Below are positions 39,102-39,931 of a stretch of DNA of 39,931 nt, piece after piece. The translations under genes and the position numbers were made by a program. Under the pieces are notes generated by a model that made no database searches, was not told the DNA's origin, and saw only the letters and a list, made by a program, of their open reading frames with translations. The stretch comes from a bacterium. Lineage in GTDB: Bacteria; Chloroflexota; Dormibacteria; UBA8260; Bog-877. Location of the stretch: the NCBI GenBank assembly GCA_021802115.1, contig JAKABA010000021.1, forward strand, positions 1 through 39,931. Reading direction: 5' to 3'. Numbering within the stretch: the stretch's first letter is position 1; each line of letters opens with the position of its first letter.

Positions 39102-39931
39102 GGCCTAGCCGCCGCTGGCGCGCCCGCGAGGGTGGGCACGACCACCCGCAGGGCCCCGCGGCGCCGCCTGGCCGGGAGCTGAATCGCTGTTCAAAGTCCT
39201 GAGCGCCCCCCAATTGTCGGGCCGGCAGCCGGCCCACCCAAACATACCCGTGGGACCGGCCGGGTAGCCAGTTGCCGGAGTGCCCACCACGTCCTGCCTT
39301 GGGTCGTGGTGAGCTCTGGACGCCACGCCGTATCGGCCGCGGCCAAGCGCCCCACCGACTTCCTCCACCAGGAGGCGACTGCGGCTGCGCCAGACTACCG
39401 GAGTGACGACTTCCGGCATCCCTGACCAAACCCTCACCGCGCGACCAGGGGCCGGGCTGGAGGTCTCTGGGGAAGAGCGCCGGCGGCCGAGTGCGAGGCC
39501 ATGGCCCGGCCGCCGCCCCAGGGATTGACCGTCGAACTGCTGGGCACGGACGCCGTCCCCCTCGACCTGGACGAACCGCTCCCCGCCATGGGCGATCTGC
39601 ACTTTCGAGCCGCCGGTGCGGCCTGTCCCGAGGGCTCCCTCCCGATGATCCCGAGCGCCAGGTGGCTGGCAAACCGTTCCTACGGAGTGCCCATAAGTGA
39701 CACCCGGTCTGGACGAGCGGTCCTTCCCGACCTGGACGCTGCCAAGGTTGCCGTCGCCGTTTCGGGTCTTGCGCCACTGTTGTGGTTGCCCTCACGCCTT
39801 CGGGACTTGGACCGGCCCTCGCACCCGGTACCCGCCATGCCGGCGCATTCCACTGGGTAGCTCTCCACATCAGCGCGTTGCCCCGCCGCTTCGATCCCCT
39901 GGTCGGACGTGGTCACACCTGGACTTGCCTG
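39102..39931. other. right-edge region without a confidently identified gene
   Basis: These 830 bases upstream of the proton ATPase have open frames on both strands, as expected at this GC content. None has a recognisable domain, and no tRNA, repeat array or insertion sequence is visible. The ATPase promoter should be here, but no convincing hexamers were found. One plus-strand frame is listed separately as a weak candidate. Confidence 0.5.
39501..39860 (+). CDS. doubtful hypothetical protein
   Basis: The frame encodes 119 residues from an ATG with a poor GAGG upstream. The first 50 codons are G/C-rich at third positions and read LTVELLGTDAVPLDLDEPLP, which looks protein-like, but the second half has more mixed codon use and no family is recognised. 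An opposing minus-strand frame overlaps its first part. It may be a real orphan gene or chance. Confidence 0.25.
   Translation: MARPPPQGLTVELLGTDAVPLDLDEPLPAMGDLHFRAAGAACPEGSLPMIPSARWLANRSYGVPISDTRSGRAVLPDLDAAKVAVAVSGLAPLLWLPSRLRDLDRPSHPVPAMPAHSTG

Noticed and set aside
1..39931. CRISPR arrays, insertion sequences, toxin-antitoxin pairs and phage genes.
   Set aside because: I saw no regularly spaced repeats, transposase or integrase motifs, or phage structural proteins on either strand.

Overview
The window is GC-rich bacterial chromosome (no plasmid, phage or transposon genes seen) dominated by conserved housekeeping genes. Gene content points to a high-GC member of the Terrabacteria. MutS and MutL are both present, which argues against most Actinobacteria. 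SpoVS, RNase Y, RNase J and a DUF3090 protein with a histidine phosphatase, together with many GTG and TTG starts, fit Chloroflexota, Candidatus Dormibacterota or a relative. The phylum is an inference; no rRNA is present to settle it.

The left 27 kb carries DNA repair, RNA processing and cell-envelope genes, nearly all on the minus strand. Read in the transcribed direction the order is tRNA-His, rpsO, pnp, family-4 uracil-DNA glycosylase, RNase J, a D,D-carboxypeptidase, ftsK, yajQ, pncC (cinA C-terminal domain), recA, rny, a membrane HD-GYP protein, an MFS transporter, spoVS, miaB, mutS, mutL, miaA and hflX. A lexA gene on the plus strand and a divergent small membrane LysM protein follow. 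From memory this is essentially the order of the corresponding Bacillus subtilis segment (rpsO-pnpA ... rnjB ... spoIIIE ... cinA-recA ... rny ... spoVS ... miaB ... mutS-mutL ... miaA ... hflX ... lexA-yneA). The LysM protein therefore sits where YneA, the SOS division inhibitor, sits in Bacillus. Both sides of the lexA intergenic region have recognisable promoters, and GAAC/GTTC repeats lie there and in front of recA, so an SOS circuit can be read directly. The spoVS-miaB-mutS-mutL-miaA-hflX run is tightly coupled, with overlaps or gaps of a few bases.

From 27 to 33 kb the region is a mixed accessory zone: tadA, a toast-rack/LiaF-like lipoprotein, two tRNA-Ser genes with a remnant of a HAD phosphatase between them, a GH15 glucoamylase/trehalase-like enzyme, a DUF3090 protein, an FKBP-type lipoprotein, a PlsC-type acyltransferase and tRNA-Arg. 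A histidine phosphatase follows.

From 33.8 to 36.5 kb there is an unusual four-gene operon. A GlpA-type glycerol-3-phosphate dehydrogenase flavoprotein is translationally coupled to succinate-dehydrogenase-type iron-sulfur (SdhB) and membrane-anchor (SdhC, SdhD) subunits, with no SdhA. This is the best candidate for an under-described system: a probable quinone-linked glycerol-3-phosphate dehydrogenase built on a complex II chassis. A P3A-type proton-pumping ATPase follows, and the last 830 bases hold nothing I can identify with confidence.
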